A DNA stretch of 43,031 bases from an uncultured beta proteobacterium (lineage in GTDB: Bacteria > Pseudomonadota > Gammaproteobacteria > Burkholderiales > Burkholderiaceae_C), in NCBI GenBank assembly GCA_903897005.1, contig CAITZZ010000176.1:1-43031 (forward strand), given 5' to 3'. Below are positions 1 through 8,571 of this stretch, in pieces; within the stretch, counting starts at the first letter, position 1; each line of letters opens with the position of its first letter. Position numbers and translations under genes: made by a program. The notes below the pieces were generated by a model that was given only the letters and a program-made list of their open reading frames with translations, searched no databases and was not told the origin of the DNA.

Positions 1-1
1 C

Positions 2-496
2 AGCGCCGGTATCAACCAGTGTCCGCCCGGTGGCGCCCAGGGGATTGAACGACTGGCAGCGCTGACCGCCAAGGCGGTGGTCACCCTGAACCCGGAAAAC
101 GGCAGCGAGGGACCACGCAGTGTCGCCGTCATTGACGAGGCCGGGTGCATCGGCTGCACCCTGTGCATCAAGGTCTGCCCGACCGACGCCATCATCGGCA
201 GCAACAAACTGATGCATACAGTGATTGAAGCGTACTGCACCGGCTGCGAGCTTTGCCTGCCAGCCTGTCCGGTCGATTGCATTGAACTGGAAAATGCTTC
301 GGGCGAGGCCACTGGCTGGAATGCCTGGTCAGCGGCCCAGGCCGCACTAGCGCAACAGCGCTACCAGTTTCATCTTGAACGAAACGAGCTCAACCCTGCA
401 GGAGGCGATGCCGCGGCACCAGATCGGGGCAGCGTCATTGCGGCCGCAGTGCAGCGCGCGCGTGCCCAGCGCGAAGCAAACAAGGGCAGCGTCTAA
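2..496 (+). CDS. rsxB: RnfB/RsxB-type ferredoxin (5' truncated)
   Basis: This is the C-terminal part of an electron-transport ferredoxin of the RnfB/RsxB family; its start lies before the window. The open frame runs from base 2. The first visible residues include a Cys-Pro-Pro-Gly-Gly stretch followed by GIERLAAL, as in the Fe-S domain of RnfB. Two classical [4Fe-4S] motifs follow, [12 protein letters not shown] (codons from base 146) and [12 protein letters not shown] (from base 236), then an Ala/Arg-rich tail. Family knowledge: RnfB passes electrons between soluble carriers and the Rnf/Rsx complex. In betaproteobacteria a solo rnfB is common without the other Rnf genes, so its partner here cannot be named. 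It converges on the CBS gene. The nearby 2-oxoacid oxidoreductase operon could be an electron source, but that is inference from proximity. Confidence 0.85.
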   Translation, partial: SAGINQCPPGGAQGIERLAALTAKAVVTLNPENGSEGPRSVAVIDEAGCIGCTLCIKVCPTDAIIGSNKLMHTVIEAYCTGCELCLPACPVDCIELENASGEATGWNAWSAAQAALAQQRYQFHLERNELNPAGGDAAAPDRGSVIAAAVQRARAQREANKGSV

Positions 497-505
497 CCCC
501 TTGTC

Positions 506-946
506 CTAACCGAGGGCGTCGTTCACCTGGTCGTTGAACTCGGCCAGACTGACGGCATCGCCGATCTCGCGCGGCATCGCGTCGGCGACCGAAAAAACGC
601 CCAGCGTCTTGTTGCTCGGCGAGACGATGGGCAGATGGCGAAAGCCGCGCTCTATCATCATCAGAACCGCCTCGGCTACCTTCATGTCGGGTCCGATGGT
701 TTGCGGGTTCAGTGTCATCACATCGGACACGTGGGTGGTCTGTGGATTCATGGCCTTGGCCAGAACGCGCGTGATCAAATCACGCTCCGTCAGTATCCCC
801 AGCATGCTGCCTGAACTGTCGGTGATCAGAACGTTGCTCGATTTGGCCTTGGTCATGACACAAGCTGCCTCCCAGACCGTGGAGTGCTGCGGCAAAGTGA
901 CCACATGACGCTGCGTCAGGGATTGAAAAACAGTCCGTTCAGGCAT
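506..946 (-). CDS. CBS-domain pair protein
   Basis: A 146-residue protein made almost entirely of two CBS domains, at roughly residues 8-65 and 73-130. CBS pairs bind adenosine nucleotides and act as energy or ligand sensors. It has no catalytic domain, so it would work by binding a partner. The typical GxLTERDL-type motif (GILTERDL) is visible in the first domain, and a GVFSVAD stretch occurs in the second. A good ribosome site (AAAGGA) precedes the ATG. It is the last gene of the minus-strand run, about 50 bases after korB, so it is probably co-transcribed with korCAB. A role in sensing energy state for that enzyme is possible but unproven. Confidence 0.85.
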   Translation of the reverse strand: MPERTVFQSLTQRHVVTLPQHSTVWEAACVMTKAKSSNVLITDSSGSMLGILTERDLITRVLAKAMNPQTTHVSDVMTLNPQTIGPDMKVAEAVLMMIERGFRHLPIVSPSNKTLGVFSVADAMPREIGDAVSLAEFNDQVNDALG

Positions 947-998
947 GGTGAGAGTCCTTTAAAAAATCGCGGTTCGATAGCTGCGGCAGAGACGATCC

Positions 999-2054
999 CT
1001 AGCGCAGTGATGCGTTGATTCTGTCGAGTATGCGGGAGCCCGGGCACAGTTCCTTGACATCCATCTGGTTCAGTGGTGTATCGCTGGTATTGAGCGACAT
1101 GTGCAGATCAGTGGCAATCGGGTCCAGATACAAAAGCCCGGTCACCACTTCACCACGCACCTGGTGCGAATTCATGTAGCTCAGGGCGGCATAGCGATCG
1201 GTCGGGTCATAGTCCTGATGCAGTTTGCGCAGGCGCAGCGTCGAGCCGTCGTGCTGCTGCACGTCGATCACCGAACCGGGAGCGTAATCGGCCGTGATCT
1301 CCTCACGCGAGGTCATGAAGTCGATCCGGCTCACGGCCTCGTTGTGCTGGCGCACGTAGTCGTAACTCTTGGTGCTGCCGCCATGGTTGTTGAAGGTGAC
1401 GCAAGGGCTCACAACGTCAATAAAGGCAGCGCCGCCGTGGTCAATGGCGCCCTTGATGAGCGGCACCAACTGGGCCTTGTCGCCGGAGAAACTGCGTGCG
1501 ACGTAGGTGGCACCCAGTTGCAGTGCCAAGCCGACCAGATCCACCGGACTGTCACTGTTGATGACACCCTTCTTGCTCTTGGAGCCGCGGTCGGCGGTGG
1601 CTGAGAACTGTCCCTTGGTCAGTCCATAAACACCGTTGTTCTCGACGATGTAGGCCATGCGGACACCGCGGCGCATGGCATTGGCAAACTGTCCCAAGCC
1701 AATGGACGCAGAGTCGCCATCACCGGAGACACCCAGATAGAGCAGGTCACGGTTCGCCAGATTGGCGCCGGTCAGCACGGAGGGCATGCGCCCGTGCACG
1801 GTGTTGAAACCGTGTGAGGCACCGAGAAAATAGTCAGGTGTCTTGGAACTGCAGCCAATGCCGGAAAGCTTGGCCACCCGATGCGGCTCAATGTTGAGTT
1901 CCCAGCAAGCCTGAATGATGGCGGCCGAAATCGAGTCATGGCCGCAACCGGCGCACAGGGTGGAGATGCGCCCCTCGTAATCGCGCCGCGTGTAGCCGAC
2001 CTTGTTGGTGGTCAGCGTGGGGTGATGCAGTTTGGGTTTGGCGAGGTAGGTCAT
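999..2054 (-). CDS. korB: 2-oxoacid:acceptor oxidoreductase beta subunit (KorB-like)
   Basis: This is the thiamine-diphosphate and [4Fe-4S] subunit of a 2-oxoacid oxidoreductase, 351 residues. It catalyses CoA-dependent oxidative decarboxylation of a 2-oxoacid (probably 2-oxoglutarate to succinyl-CoA) or the reverse. Visible features are the CAGCGH motif (Cys34, Cys37), GIGCSS (Cys68) and SPCVTFN (Cys218), which are the expected cluster ligands of beta subunits, and the TPP/Mg motif GDGDS at 111-115. The start codon overlaps the korA stop in an ATGA arrangement, so the two are translationally coupled. Substrate is inferred from the korC-korA-korB architecture, which matches the NADP-linked 2-oxoglutarate enzyme of Azoarcus evansii and Thauera. 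Pyruvate or branched-chain oxoacids cannot be excluded by sequence reading alone. Confidence 0.88.
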   Translation of the reverse strand: MTYLAKPKLHHPTLTTNKVGYTRRDYEGRISTLCAGCGHDSISAAIIQACWELNIEPHRVAKLSGIGCSSKTPDYFLGASHGFNTVHGRMPSVLTGANLANRDLLYLGVSGDGDSASIGLGQFANAMRRGVRMAYIVENNGVYGLTKGQFSATADRGSKSKKGVINSDSPVDLVGLALQLGATYVARSFSGDKAQLVPLIKGAIDHGGAAFIDVVSPCVTFNNHGGSTKSYDYVRQHNEAVSRIDFMTSREEITADYAPGSVIDVQQHDGSTLRLRKLHQDYDPTDRYAALSYMNSHQVRGEVVTGLLYLDPIATDLHMSLNTSDTPLNQMDVKELCPGSRILDRINASLR

Positions 2055-3865
2055 GCGGCCTCCGTTTGCAGGTTCTGCTTGATGAATTTGGTGATGAAAC
2101 GCGCCGTGATCGGCGTGCCGTCGTAGTGAAGCACCTTGATCAGTCGCGCCGGGTCGATCGCCAGTTCGTTGACCAGCAAAGATTGCATCTGGCCATCCCG
2201 GTTTTGCTCCACCACAAACACTTTGTCGTGCTCGGTAATGAAGTTCTCTACCGAGGCCGGGAACGGGAAGGCGCGCAGACGCATTGCATCGATGTGGATG
2301 CCATCGGCCGTCAGCACATCAAGCGCCTCCTGCATCGCCGGACTGGTGGAGCCAAAGTAAAGCACACCTACCTTGGTCGGCTCTTCCGCCTTGCGCAATA
2401 CCGGCTGCGGCACCAGATCAGCCGCCGTCTTGAACTTGTGCAGCAGTCGTTCCATGTTGTAGATGTAATCCGGGCCGCGTTCCGAGTAGCGCGCATACGG
2501 GTCACGTGTGGTGCCGCGCGTGAAGAAACTGCCCTTGGTCGGATGGGTTCCAGGCAATGTGCGCCAGGGAATGCCGTCGCCATCCACATCCTTGTAGCGG
2601 CCAAAATCCTTGCCGGCCTCCAATTCTTCAGCGGTCATGACCTTGCCACGGTCGTACTCGCGCTTGTCGTCCCAGACAAAGGGCTTGCACAGGCGCTGGT
2701 TCATGCCGATGTCCAGATCGGTCATGACAAAAATCGGCGTCTGCAAACGGTCTGCCAGGTCCAGCGCCGCCGCCGCTTGCTCAAAGCACTCGTACGGATC
2801 TTCCGGAAACAGCATCACATGCTTGGTGTCGCCATGCGAGGCGTAGGCGCAGCTGAGCAGATCGGACTGCTGGGTGCGTGTCGGCATGCCGGTGGAAGGT
2901 CCGCCGCGCTGCACATTGATGATGGTGACCGGAATTTCTGCAAAGTAGGCCAGCCCAATGAATTCCGACATCAGGGAAATGCCAGGACCGGAGGTCGCGG
3001 TAAAGGCACGCGCACCGTTCCAGCCAGCACCCACCACCATGCCGATCGAAGCCAGTTCATCTTCCGCCTGCACGATGGCCACATTGCTGCGTCCGGTGTG
3101 CTCGTCGATACGGTACTTGTCGCAATATTTCTGGAACGCCTCGGGCACCGAAGACGAGGGTGTGATCGGATACCAGGCAGCCACCGATGCACCGCCATAG
3201 ACGCAACCCAGGGCGGCAGCGCTGTTGCCGTCGGTGAAGATCTGGTCACCCACCTTGTCGGCGCGGCGCACGCGCAAGCCGATCGGCGCACTCAAGTGCT
3301 GCGTGACATAGTCGCGCCCCAGATGAAGTGCACGCACGTTGGAGTCGAGCAGCATCTCCTTGCCGCGGTACTGCTCGGAAAAGAGTTTCTCGAACACCTC
3401 GGCTTCCACGTCGAGCAGCACCGAGAGCGCACCGACGTAGATGATGTTCTTGAACAACTGGCGCTGGCGCGAGTCGGTATAAGCCGCGTTGGCGATCTCG
3501 GTCAGCGGAATGCCGATGACCTCGATGTCCTTGCGAAAACGCGATTCGGGAATCGGCCGCGTGCTGTCATAAAACAGGTAGCCGCCGCTCTGAATTTCGC
3601 CTACATCGTTGTCCCAGGTCTGCGGATTCATGGCGACCATCATGTCCACACCACCGCGCCGGCCACCGTAGCCTTTTTCACAGACGCGGGCTTCGTACCA
3701 GGTCGGCATGCCCTGAATATTGCTGGGGAAGATGTTGCGCGGACTGACCGGCACACCCATGCGCATGATGGCCTTGGCAAACAGTTCGTTGGCCGACGCT
3801 GAACCCGAACCATTGACGTTGGCGAACTTGATGACGAAGTCGTTGACAGCTTCTATGTGTTTCAT
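2051..3865 (-). CDS. korA: 2-oxoacid:acceptor oxidoreductase alpha subunit, gamma-alpha fusion (KorA-like)
   Basis: A 604-residue subunit in which the gamma domain (about residues 1-195, with GSGSASANELFAKAIMRMG near the N-terminus) is fused ahead of the alpha pyrimidine-binding domain. The alpha part contains WYPITPSSSVPE near 230 and the GPGISLMSE and GGPSTGMPTRTQQSDL stretches typical of KorA/PorA-like proteins. It forms the catalytic core with KorB. The gene overlaps korC upstream and korB downstream by 4 bases each (ATGA), so all three subunits are likely made in fixed ratio. The gamma-alpha fusion is the form found in the 2-oxoglutarate enzymes of aromatic-degrading betaproteobacteria and in many archaeal and bacterial KGOR proteins. 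Oxygen sensitivity is not predictable from the sequence. Confidence 0.9.
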   Translation of the reverse strand: MKHIEAVNDFVIKFANVNGSGSASANELFAKAIMRMGVPVSPRNIFPSNIQGMPTWYEARVCEKGYGGRRGGVDMMVAMNPQTWDNDVGEIQSGGYLFYDSTRPIPESRFRKDIEVIGIPLTEIANAAYTDSRQRQLFKNIIYVGALSVLLDVEAEVFEKLFSEQYRGKEMLLDSNVRALHLGRDYVTQHLSAPIGLRVRRADKVGDQIFTDGNSAAALGCVYGGASVAAWYPITPSSSVPEAFQKYCDKYRIDEHTGRSNVAIVQAEDELASIGMVVGAGWNGARAFTATSGPGISLMSEFIGLAYFAEIPVTIINVQRGGPSTGMPTRTQQSDLLSCAYASHGDTKHVMLFPEDPYECFEQAAAALDLADRLQTPIFVMTDLDIGMNQRLCKPFVWDDKREYDRGKVMTAEELEAGKDFGRYKDVDGDGIPWRTLPGTHPTKGSFFTRGTTRDPYARYSERGPDYIYNMERLLHKFKTAADLVPQPVLRKAEEPTKVGVLYFGSTSPAMQEALDVLTADGIHIDAMRLRAFPFPASVENFITEHDKVFVVEQNRDGQMQSLLVNELAIDPARLIKVLHYDGTPITARFITKFIKQNLQTEAA

Positions 3866-5694
3866 ACGGCCTCCATCGCGCGGCGAACGACTTTGCCATC
3901 ACGGCAGCGGGCTCCCGCCTGCGTCGTACTGAACAGGAATTTCTGCATGTCCCAGGCCCCGGTCGGGCAACGCTCGGCACACAAGCCGCAATGCAGACAT
4001 ACGTCCTCGTCTTTCACCATCACACGTCCTGTTTTCAGGGCGCCGGACACGTAAAGGTCCTGCGCCAGGTTGGTCGCCGGCGCTTTCAGGCGCGTGCGCA
4101 AATCAGCCTCGTCACCGTTCTTGGTGAAGGTGATGCAATCCATCGGGCAAATGTCAACACAGGCATCACACTCAATGCAGGTGTGCTTGGTAAACACGGT
4201 CTCGACGTCGCAGTTCAGGCAGCGATGGGTTTCCTTGAACGCGGTGGCCGCGTCAAAACCCAATTCCACTTCAACCCGAATGCTGGCCAGTGCCACCTCG
4301 GCTTTCGCCCATGGCACCTTGAAACGGGAATCTCCCGAAACAGAACTGTCGTAACTCCACTCATGAATCCCCATCTTGGCAGACATCAGATTGGTCATGG
4401 GTACCGGTCTGCGGTGCACGTCTTCGCCGTGCAGCAAGCGGTCAATCGACACCGCTGCCTCGTGACCGTGCGCCACCGCCGTGATGATGTTCTTCGGACC
4501 GTACGCCGCGTCACCGCCAAAAAACACATTGGGCAGCGTGGACTGGAACGCATCGGCCACCAGTACCGGCAGACCCCATTTATCAAACTCGATACCGACA
4601 TCGCTCTCGATCCAGGGGAAGGCGTTCTCCTGACCGACGGCAATCAAGACCGCATCACATTCCACCAGCACATCAGGCACGCCGGTGGGTACCAGCGAGC
4701 GGCGACCTTTTTCGTCATACACCGCTTTCACAATCTCAAAGCGCATGCCGGTCAATTTGCCCTTGACATGTTCAAAAGACTTGGGCACATGGAAGTTCAG
4801 AATCGGAATACCCTCGTGCAGCGCATCTTCTTTCTCCCAGGGCGAAGCCTTCATCTCTTCAAAGCCGCTGCGCACGATCACCTTCACGTCGCTGCCACCC
4901 ATGCGCCGCGCCGAGCGGCAGCAATCCATCGCAGTATTGCCACCACCGAGCACAATGACACGCTTGCCGATGCTGGTGATATGACCAAAGGAAACCGAAG
5001 CCAGCCAGTCGATGCCGATATGAATGTCTTCCTTGATGTCCCAGCGTCCGGGAACATCGAGATCGCGACCGCGGGGCGCGCCACAGCCAACAAAGACGGC
5101 GTCGTAGCCTTCCGTCAGGAGCTGGCGCATGGACTCAATGCGCTGGCCGCCCTTGAACTGCACACCCAGATCCAGGATGTAGCCGGTCTCCTCGTCGATC
5201 ACCGACTCCGGTAGACGAAAACGTGGAATCTGGCTGCGAATGAAACCGCCTGCCTTGGCTTCACCGTCGAACACCGTCACTTCATAGCCCAGCGGCGCCA
5301 GATCACGCGCCACTGTAAGGGAAGCCGGGCCGGCACCCACGCAAGCGACCCGCTTACCGTTCTTTGGTGCTACAGCGGGCATGCGATGCTTGACATCGTC
5401 CTTGTTGTCGGCAGCGACGCGCTTGAGCCGGCAAATGGCCACCGGCTCCGGATGCTCGCCGTTGCTCTCTTCCACGCGACCGCGGCGGCAGGCCGGCTCG
5501 CAGGGGCGATCGCAGGTGCGCCCCAGAACGCCAGGAAATACATTGGAAACCCAGTTCACCATGTAGGCATCGCTGTAACGGCCCTGGCCGATCAAACGGA
5601 TGTATTCTGGAACGGGCGTGTGGGCCGGACAGGCCCATTGACAATCGACGACTTTGTGAAAATAGTTCGGATTAGCGGTATTGGTGGGCTGCAA
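3862..5694 (-). CDS. korC: Fe-S flavoprotein NAD(P)H oxidoreductase subunit of the 2-oxoacid enzyme (KorC-like, GltD family)
   Basis: A protein of about 610 residues related to the glutamate synthase small subunit, with extra clusters. In order it has an N-terminal Fe-S region (Cys18, Cys22, Cys61, Cys65, Cys69), an FAD site (GAGPAS, 120-125), an NAD(P)H site (GGGNTA, 250-255), a second FAD contact (FFGGDAAYGPKNI) and a C-terminal two-cluster ferredoxin domain (CIECDACVDICP near 506 and CLHCGLCAERCP near 566). It would pass electrons from the KorAB cluster to NAD(P)+, or the reverse. I chose a TTG start at 5694 because AGGAG lies six bases upstream; the open frame continues to another TTG at 5781. 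It is first in the korCAB operon, downstream of an FNR-type box. Family knowledge: Azoarcus evansii has a three-subunit 2-oxoglutarate:NADP+ oxidoreductase of this layout. Confidence 0.85.
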   Translation of the reverse strand: MQPTNTANPNYFHKVVDCQWACPAHTPVPEYIRLIGQGRYSDAYMVNWVSNVFPGVLGRTCDRPCEPACRRGRVEESNGEHPEPVAICRLKRVAADNKDDVKHRMPAVAPKNGKRVACVGAGPASLTVARDLAPLGYEVTVFDGEAKAGGFIRSQIPRFRLPESVIDEETGYILDLGVQFKGGQRIESMRQLLTEGYDAVFVGCGAPRGRDLDVPGRWDIKEDIHIGIDWLASVSFGHITSIGKRVIVLGGGNTAMDCCRSARRMGGSDVKVIVRSGFEEMKASPWEKEDALHEGIPILNFHVPKSFEHVKGKLTGMRFEIVKAVYDEKGRRSLVPTGVPDVLVECDAVLIAVGQENAFPWIESDVGIEFDKWGLPVLVADAFQSTLPNVFFGGDAAYGPKNIITAVAHGHEAAVSIDRLLHGEDVHRRPVPMTNLMSAKMGIHEWSYDSSVSGDSRFKVPWAKAEVALASIRVEVELGFDAATAFKETHRCLNCDVETVFTKHTCIECDACVDICPMDCITFTKNGDEADLRTRLKAPATNLAQDLYVSGALKTGRVMVKDEDVCLHCGLCAERCPTGAWDMQKFLFSTTQAGARCRDGKVVRRAMEAV

Positions 5695-5802
5695 GTCTGT
5701 CTCCTGAGCCGCGACGGCGGCTGGGTGAACGGGGAGTGTACGCCAGTGATCTTGCCAAATGGCCGCCAGCGCCTCTGCCAATCAGGGCCGCTTCGGCAGA
5801 CT

Positions 5803-5816
5803 TTGACCTATATCAA
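5803..5816 (-). promoter_or_regulatory. FNR/Anr-type binding site upstream of korC
   Basis: On the minus strand the 14 bases read TTGATATAGGTCAA, a 9-of-10 match to the FNR/Anr consensus TTGAT-N4-ATCAA. The box sits about 110 bases before the chosen korC start and in the only sizeable gap (about 150 bases) between the propionate genes and korCAB. If it acts as a class II activator site, transcription would begin near 5768. I do not see a strong -10 there, so the exact start is open. The match is seen directly; anaerobic control is inference. Confidence 0.6.
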
Positions 5817-5844
5817 CTAAGTTTGGCTGTGATCGCAAACTGCC

Positions 5845-6330
5845 TCAAGCCGGCGCTGCCGCAAGACGGGCAAAAGCGGCCACGACTTCAGGCGGCGCCT
5901 GCACCAACTCGATCAGCACGCCCTCGCCGCTGATTGGAAATTCCTCGCTTGCCCTGGGGTGCAGGAAACAGATATCAAAGCCGGCCGCTCCAGCCCGAAT
6001 TCCGCCCGGTGCAAAACGCACGCCCTGCGCCGTCAGCCATTGCACCGCCGTCGGCAAATCGTCAATCCAGAGGCCCACGTGATTGAGGGGTGTGCCGTGC
6101 ACCGACGGCTTCTTGTCGATATCAAGCGGCTGCATCAGGTCAACTTCGACTTTGAACGGACCGCTGCCGATGGCGCAAATGTCTTCGTCAACGTTCTCAC
6201 GTTCGCTGCGAAACGTACCGGTGATTTCCAGTCCGAGCATGTCGACCCAGAGCTTTTGCAAGCGGGTCTTGTCCGGCCCGCCAATGGCAATCTGCTGGAT
6301 GCCCAGCACCTTGAAGGGTCTGGTCCTCAT
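5845..6330 (-). CDS. VOC-family protein, probable methylmalonyl-CoA epimerase
   Basis: A 161-residue vicinal-oxygen-chelate protein. Its C-terminal half has the epimerase signatures [10 protein letters not shown] (metal-ligand His), ICFLHPR and GVLIELVQA (metal-ligand Glu), and its first half has DLMQPLD where epimerases have ELLxPL. This fits conversion of (S)- to (R)-methylmalonyl-CoA between propionyl-CoA carboxylase and the mutase, whose genes lie just upstream on the same strand. Oddly, the first-module metal His of the family (in NHVAIAV) is Gln13 here, and about nine extra residues sit between FLHPR and GVLIEL. The ATG at 6330 is one base past the pccA stop, indicating translational coupling; a longer frame upstream overlaps pccA and is unlikely. 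A related VOC function with altered metal binding is the alternative. Confidence 0.72.
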   Translation of the reverse strand: MRTRPFKVLGIQQIAIGGPDKTRLQKLWVDMLGLEITGTFRSERENVDEDICAIGSGPFKVEVDLMQPLDIDKKPSVHGTPLNHVGLWIDDLPTAVQWLTAQGVRFAPGGIRAGAAGFDICFLHPRASEEFPISGEGVLIELVQAPPEVVAAFARLAAAPA

Positions 6331-6331
6331 G

Positions 6332-8386
6332 TCAGGCAAACTCCACGATCGGCTGATCAACCACCAGACTCTCGCCCTTGCTGGCCAGCACTTTGCCAAC
6401 CACGCCGTCTGCCGCGGCAAACAGCACGTTTTCCATCTTCATGGCTTCGATCACTGCGACACGCTCGCCAGCCTGTACTTTCTGACCTTCCCTGACAGCG
6501 ACCTCAACCAGCAACCCTGGCATGGGAGACAAGACAAAGCGGCTCATATCGGGCGGCGCCTTGTAGGGCATCAGTGCATGCAGTTCGGCGGCCCGCCTGG
6601 ACAGCACCAGGGCGTCAATCTGGGTGCCGTTGTGGGAAACACGGATCGCCAGTGGGTTCTTGCCGGCCAGCACGCCGCGCTCCACCTGCGCCACGAATTC
6701 CTGCCCGTTGCAAGTGCCGCTGATGCGGATCTCGCCCAAACGGTAGTTGCTGCACAGCTGGTAGCTGCTGGAGCCCACCTTGATCAGACTCGCGCCGGTC
6801 TTGGCGTCAAAGTCCAGCACCGATACCGGCGTCTGCGTGGCCAGGCCTTGTTGCCCCAAAGCTACCACCACAAAGTCCTGACCCACCGCCACTTCATGGC
6901 CTTCCATCTGACCACTGATGGCGGTCGCGCGACTGCGGTACTTGCGGTGCACAAAGGCGGCCAGTGCCAGCAGCAGTTCGGCGTCGTCGTGCGGCACGTC
7001 CTGCGCCCTGAAGCCGTGTGCGTAGTGCTCAGCAATGAAACCGGTGTTGAAGTCGCCCGCCACAAACTTGGGGTGCGCGAGCAGCGCCGCCTGAAACGGA
7101 ATGCTGCTGCTGACGCCACGGATCACAAAGCCATTGAGTGCCTGGCGCATTTTGGCAATCGCGTCCAACCGGTCCTTGCCATGCACGATGAGTTTGCAGA
7201 TCATCGAGTCGTAGTACATCGGAATCTCGCCGCCCTCCTGCACACCGGTATCCACCCGGACACCGAACCAGCGACTGAGGTCGGAAGCGACCATGGTTTC
7301 GGCCGGTGGCTGGAAGCGCACCAGGCGCCCGGTGGAGGGCAGGAAGTTGCGAAACGGATCTTCGGCATTGATGCGGCACTCGATCGCCCAGCCGTCGCGC
7401 TTGACATCGGCCTGCGTCAAAGGCAGCTTCTCGCCGGCAGCAACCCGGATCATCAATTCGACCAGATCCAGCCCCGTGATGCATTCGGTCACCGGGTGCT
7501 CCACCTGCAGCCGCGTGTTCATCTCCAGAAAATAAAAGCTCTGGTCCTTGCCGACGACAAACTCCACCGTGCCGGCGCTCTGGTACTTGACCGCGCGCGC
7601 CAGCGCCACCGCCTGCTCGCCCATGGCTTTGCGTGTCGCGTCACTGATGAACGAAGACGGTGCTTCCTCAATCACCTTTTGATGGCGGCGCTGGATCGAA
7701 CATTCGCGCTCATTGAGGTAAACCATGTTGCCGTGCGCGTCACCGATCAGCTGGATTTCAATGTGACGCGGCTCCTCGACGTACTTCTCTACAAACACGC
7801 GGTCATCGCCAAAGCTGTTGCGCGCTTCGTTGCGGCAACTGGTGAAGCCCTCAAACGCTTCCTTGTCATTGAAAGCCACGCGCAAGCCCTTGCCACCGCC
7901 GCCGGCACTGGCCTTGATCATCACCGGATAACCAATGCCTCTGGCAATTTCGACCGCCTGCTCGGCGCTTTCAATCGCACTGTTGACGCCAGGAATACAG
8001 TTCACACCCGCCGCACCAGCGAGCTTTTTCGACTCGATCTTGTCGCCCATCGCCGCCATCGAATAGTGCTTGGGGCCGATGAAGACAATGCCCTGCTCCT
8101 CCACCAGTTTGGCAAAAGCGGCGTTCTCGCTCAGAAAGCCGTAGCCGGGGTGGATCGCCTGGGCACCGGTCTGCTTGCAGGCGGCGATGATTCTGTCGCC
8201 CAGCAGGTAACTCTCGCGGCTTGGCGCCGGACCGATGTTGACGGCCTCGTCGGCCAGCATCACATGGCGCGCCTCCTTGTCAGCGTCGGAATACACCGCC
8301 ACCGTCTTGATGCCCATCTTGCGTGCTGTCTTGATGACCCGGCAAGCAATCTCGCCTCGGTTTGCAATCAGTATTTTGGTAAACAT
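6332..8386 (-). CDS. pccA: Propionyl/acetyl-CoA carboxylase alpha subunit (biotin carboxylase plus BCCP)
   Basis: This 684-residue subunit carries the biotin carboxylase domain (about 1-450, beginning with [15 protein letters not shown]) with ATP-grasp motifs including the glycine-rich SAGGGGKG loop and [15 protein letters not shown] linker domain follows, then a C-terminal biotin carrier domain with EAMKMEN, where Lys650 is the biotinylated residue. It carboxylates biotin for transfer by PccB to propionyl-CoA, giving methylmalonyl-CoA. An AGGAG site precedes the ATG. It lies between pccB and the epimerase-like gene in the mcm operon, which favours propionyl-CoA over acetyl-CoA or methylcrotonyl-CoA as substrate. 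Length and domain order are normal for PccA. Confidence 0.92.
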   Translation of the reverse strand: MFTKILIANRGEIACRVIKTARKMGIKTVAVYSDADKEARHVMLADEAVNIGPAPSRESYLLGDRIIAACKQTGAQAIHPGYGFLSENAAFAKLVEEQGIVFIGPKHYSMAAMGDKIESKKLAGAAGVNCIPGVNSAIESAEQAVEIARGIGYPVMIKASAGGGGKGLRVAFNDKEAFEGFTSCRNEARNSFGDDRVFVEKYVEEPRHIEIQLIGDAHGNMVYLNERECSIQRRHQKVIEEAPSSFISDATRKAMGEQAVALARAVKYQSAGTVEFVVGKDQSFYFLEMNTRLQVEHPVTECITGLDLVELMIRVAAGEKLPLTQADVKRDGWAIECRINAEDPFRNFLPSTGRLVRFQPPAETMVASDLSRWFGVRVDTGVQEGGEIPMYYDSMICKLIVHGKDRLDAIAKMRQALNGFVIRGVSSSIPFQAALLAHPKFVAGDFNTGFIAEHYAHGFRAQDVPHDDAELLLALAAFVHRKYRSRATAISGQMEGHEVAVGQDFVVVALGQQGLATQTPVSVLDFDAKTGASLIKVGSSSYQLCSNYRLGEIRISGTCNGQEFVAQVERGVLAGKNPLAIRVSHNGTQIDALVLSRRAAELHALMPYKAPPDMSRFVLSPMPGLLVEVAVREGQKVQAGERVAVIEAMKMENVLFAAADGVVGKVLASKGESLVVDQPIVEFA

Positions 8387-8453
8387 GTCAGTCTCCTATT
8401 CGGGAATCAGTTTCTGTGGTTTGCAGCGGGCCGCATACCAAACCCTCAGGATG

Positions 8454-8531
8454 GGGTGGTCTGGGTGTTTTGCGCAGGTAAAGGAGGAGCGCGCAGCGCG
8501 GGGGACACGGAGCAAAACGTCCAGGCCACCC
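8454..8531. repeat. Imperfect inverted repeat between pccB and pccA
   Basis: Two 20-base arms face each other: GGGTGGTCTGGGTGTTTTGC at 8454-8473 and GCAAAACGTCCAGGCCACCC at 8512-8531. They are complementary at 17 of 20 positions. The 38-base centre is GC-rich and contains an AGGAGG-like purine stretch and GCGCGCAGCGCG. The element fills the middle of the 185-base gap between two co-transcribed genes, so it would fold in the mRNA. It looks like a member of a dispersed repeat family of these bacteria, but I cannot confirm copy number from the window. Confidence 0.7.
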
Positions 8532-8571
8532 AAGCCGCCCCGCGAAAGTGTCATGGTGAAGTGCAGGCAAG

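Noticed and set aside
5695-5781. Longer korC form starting at the TTG at 5781
   Set aside because: No ribosome site there, and the added 29 residues do not resemble the family; AGGAG sits six bases before the TTG at 5694.
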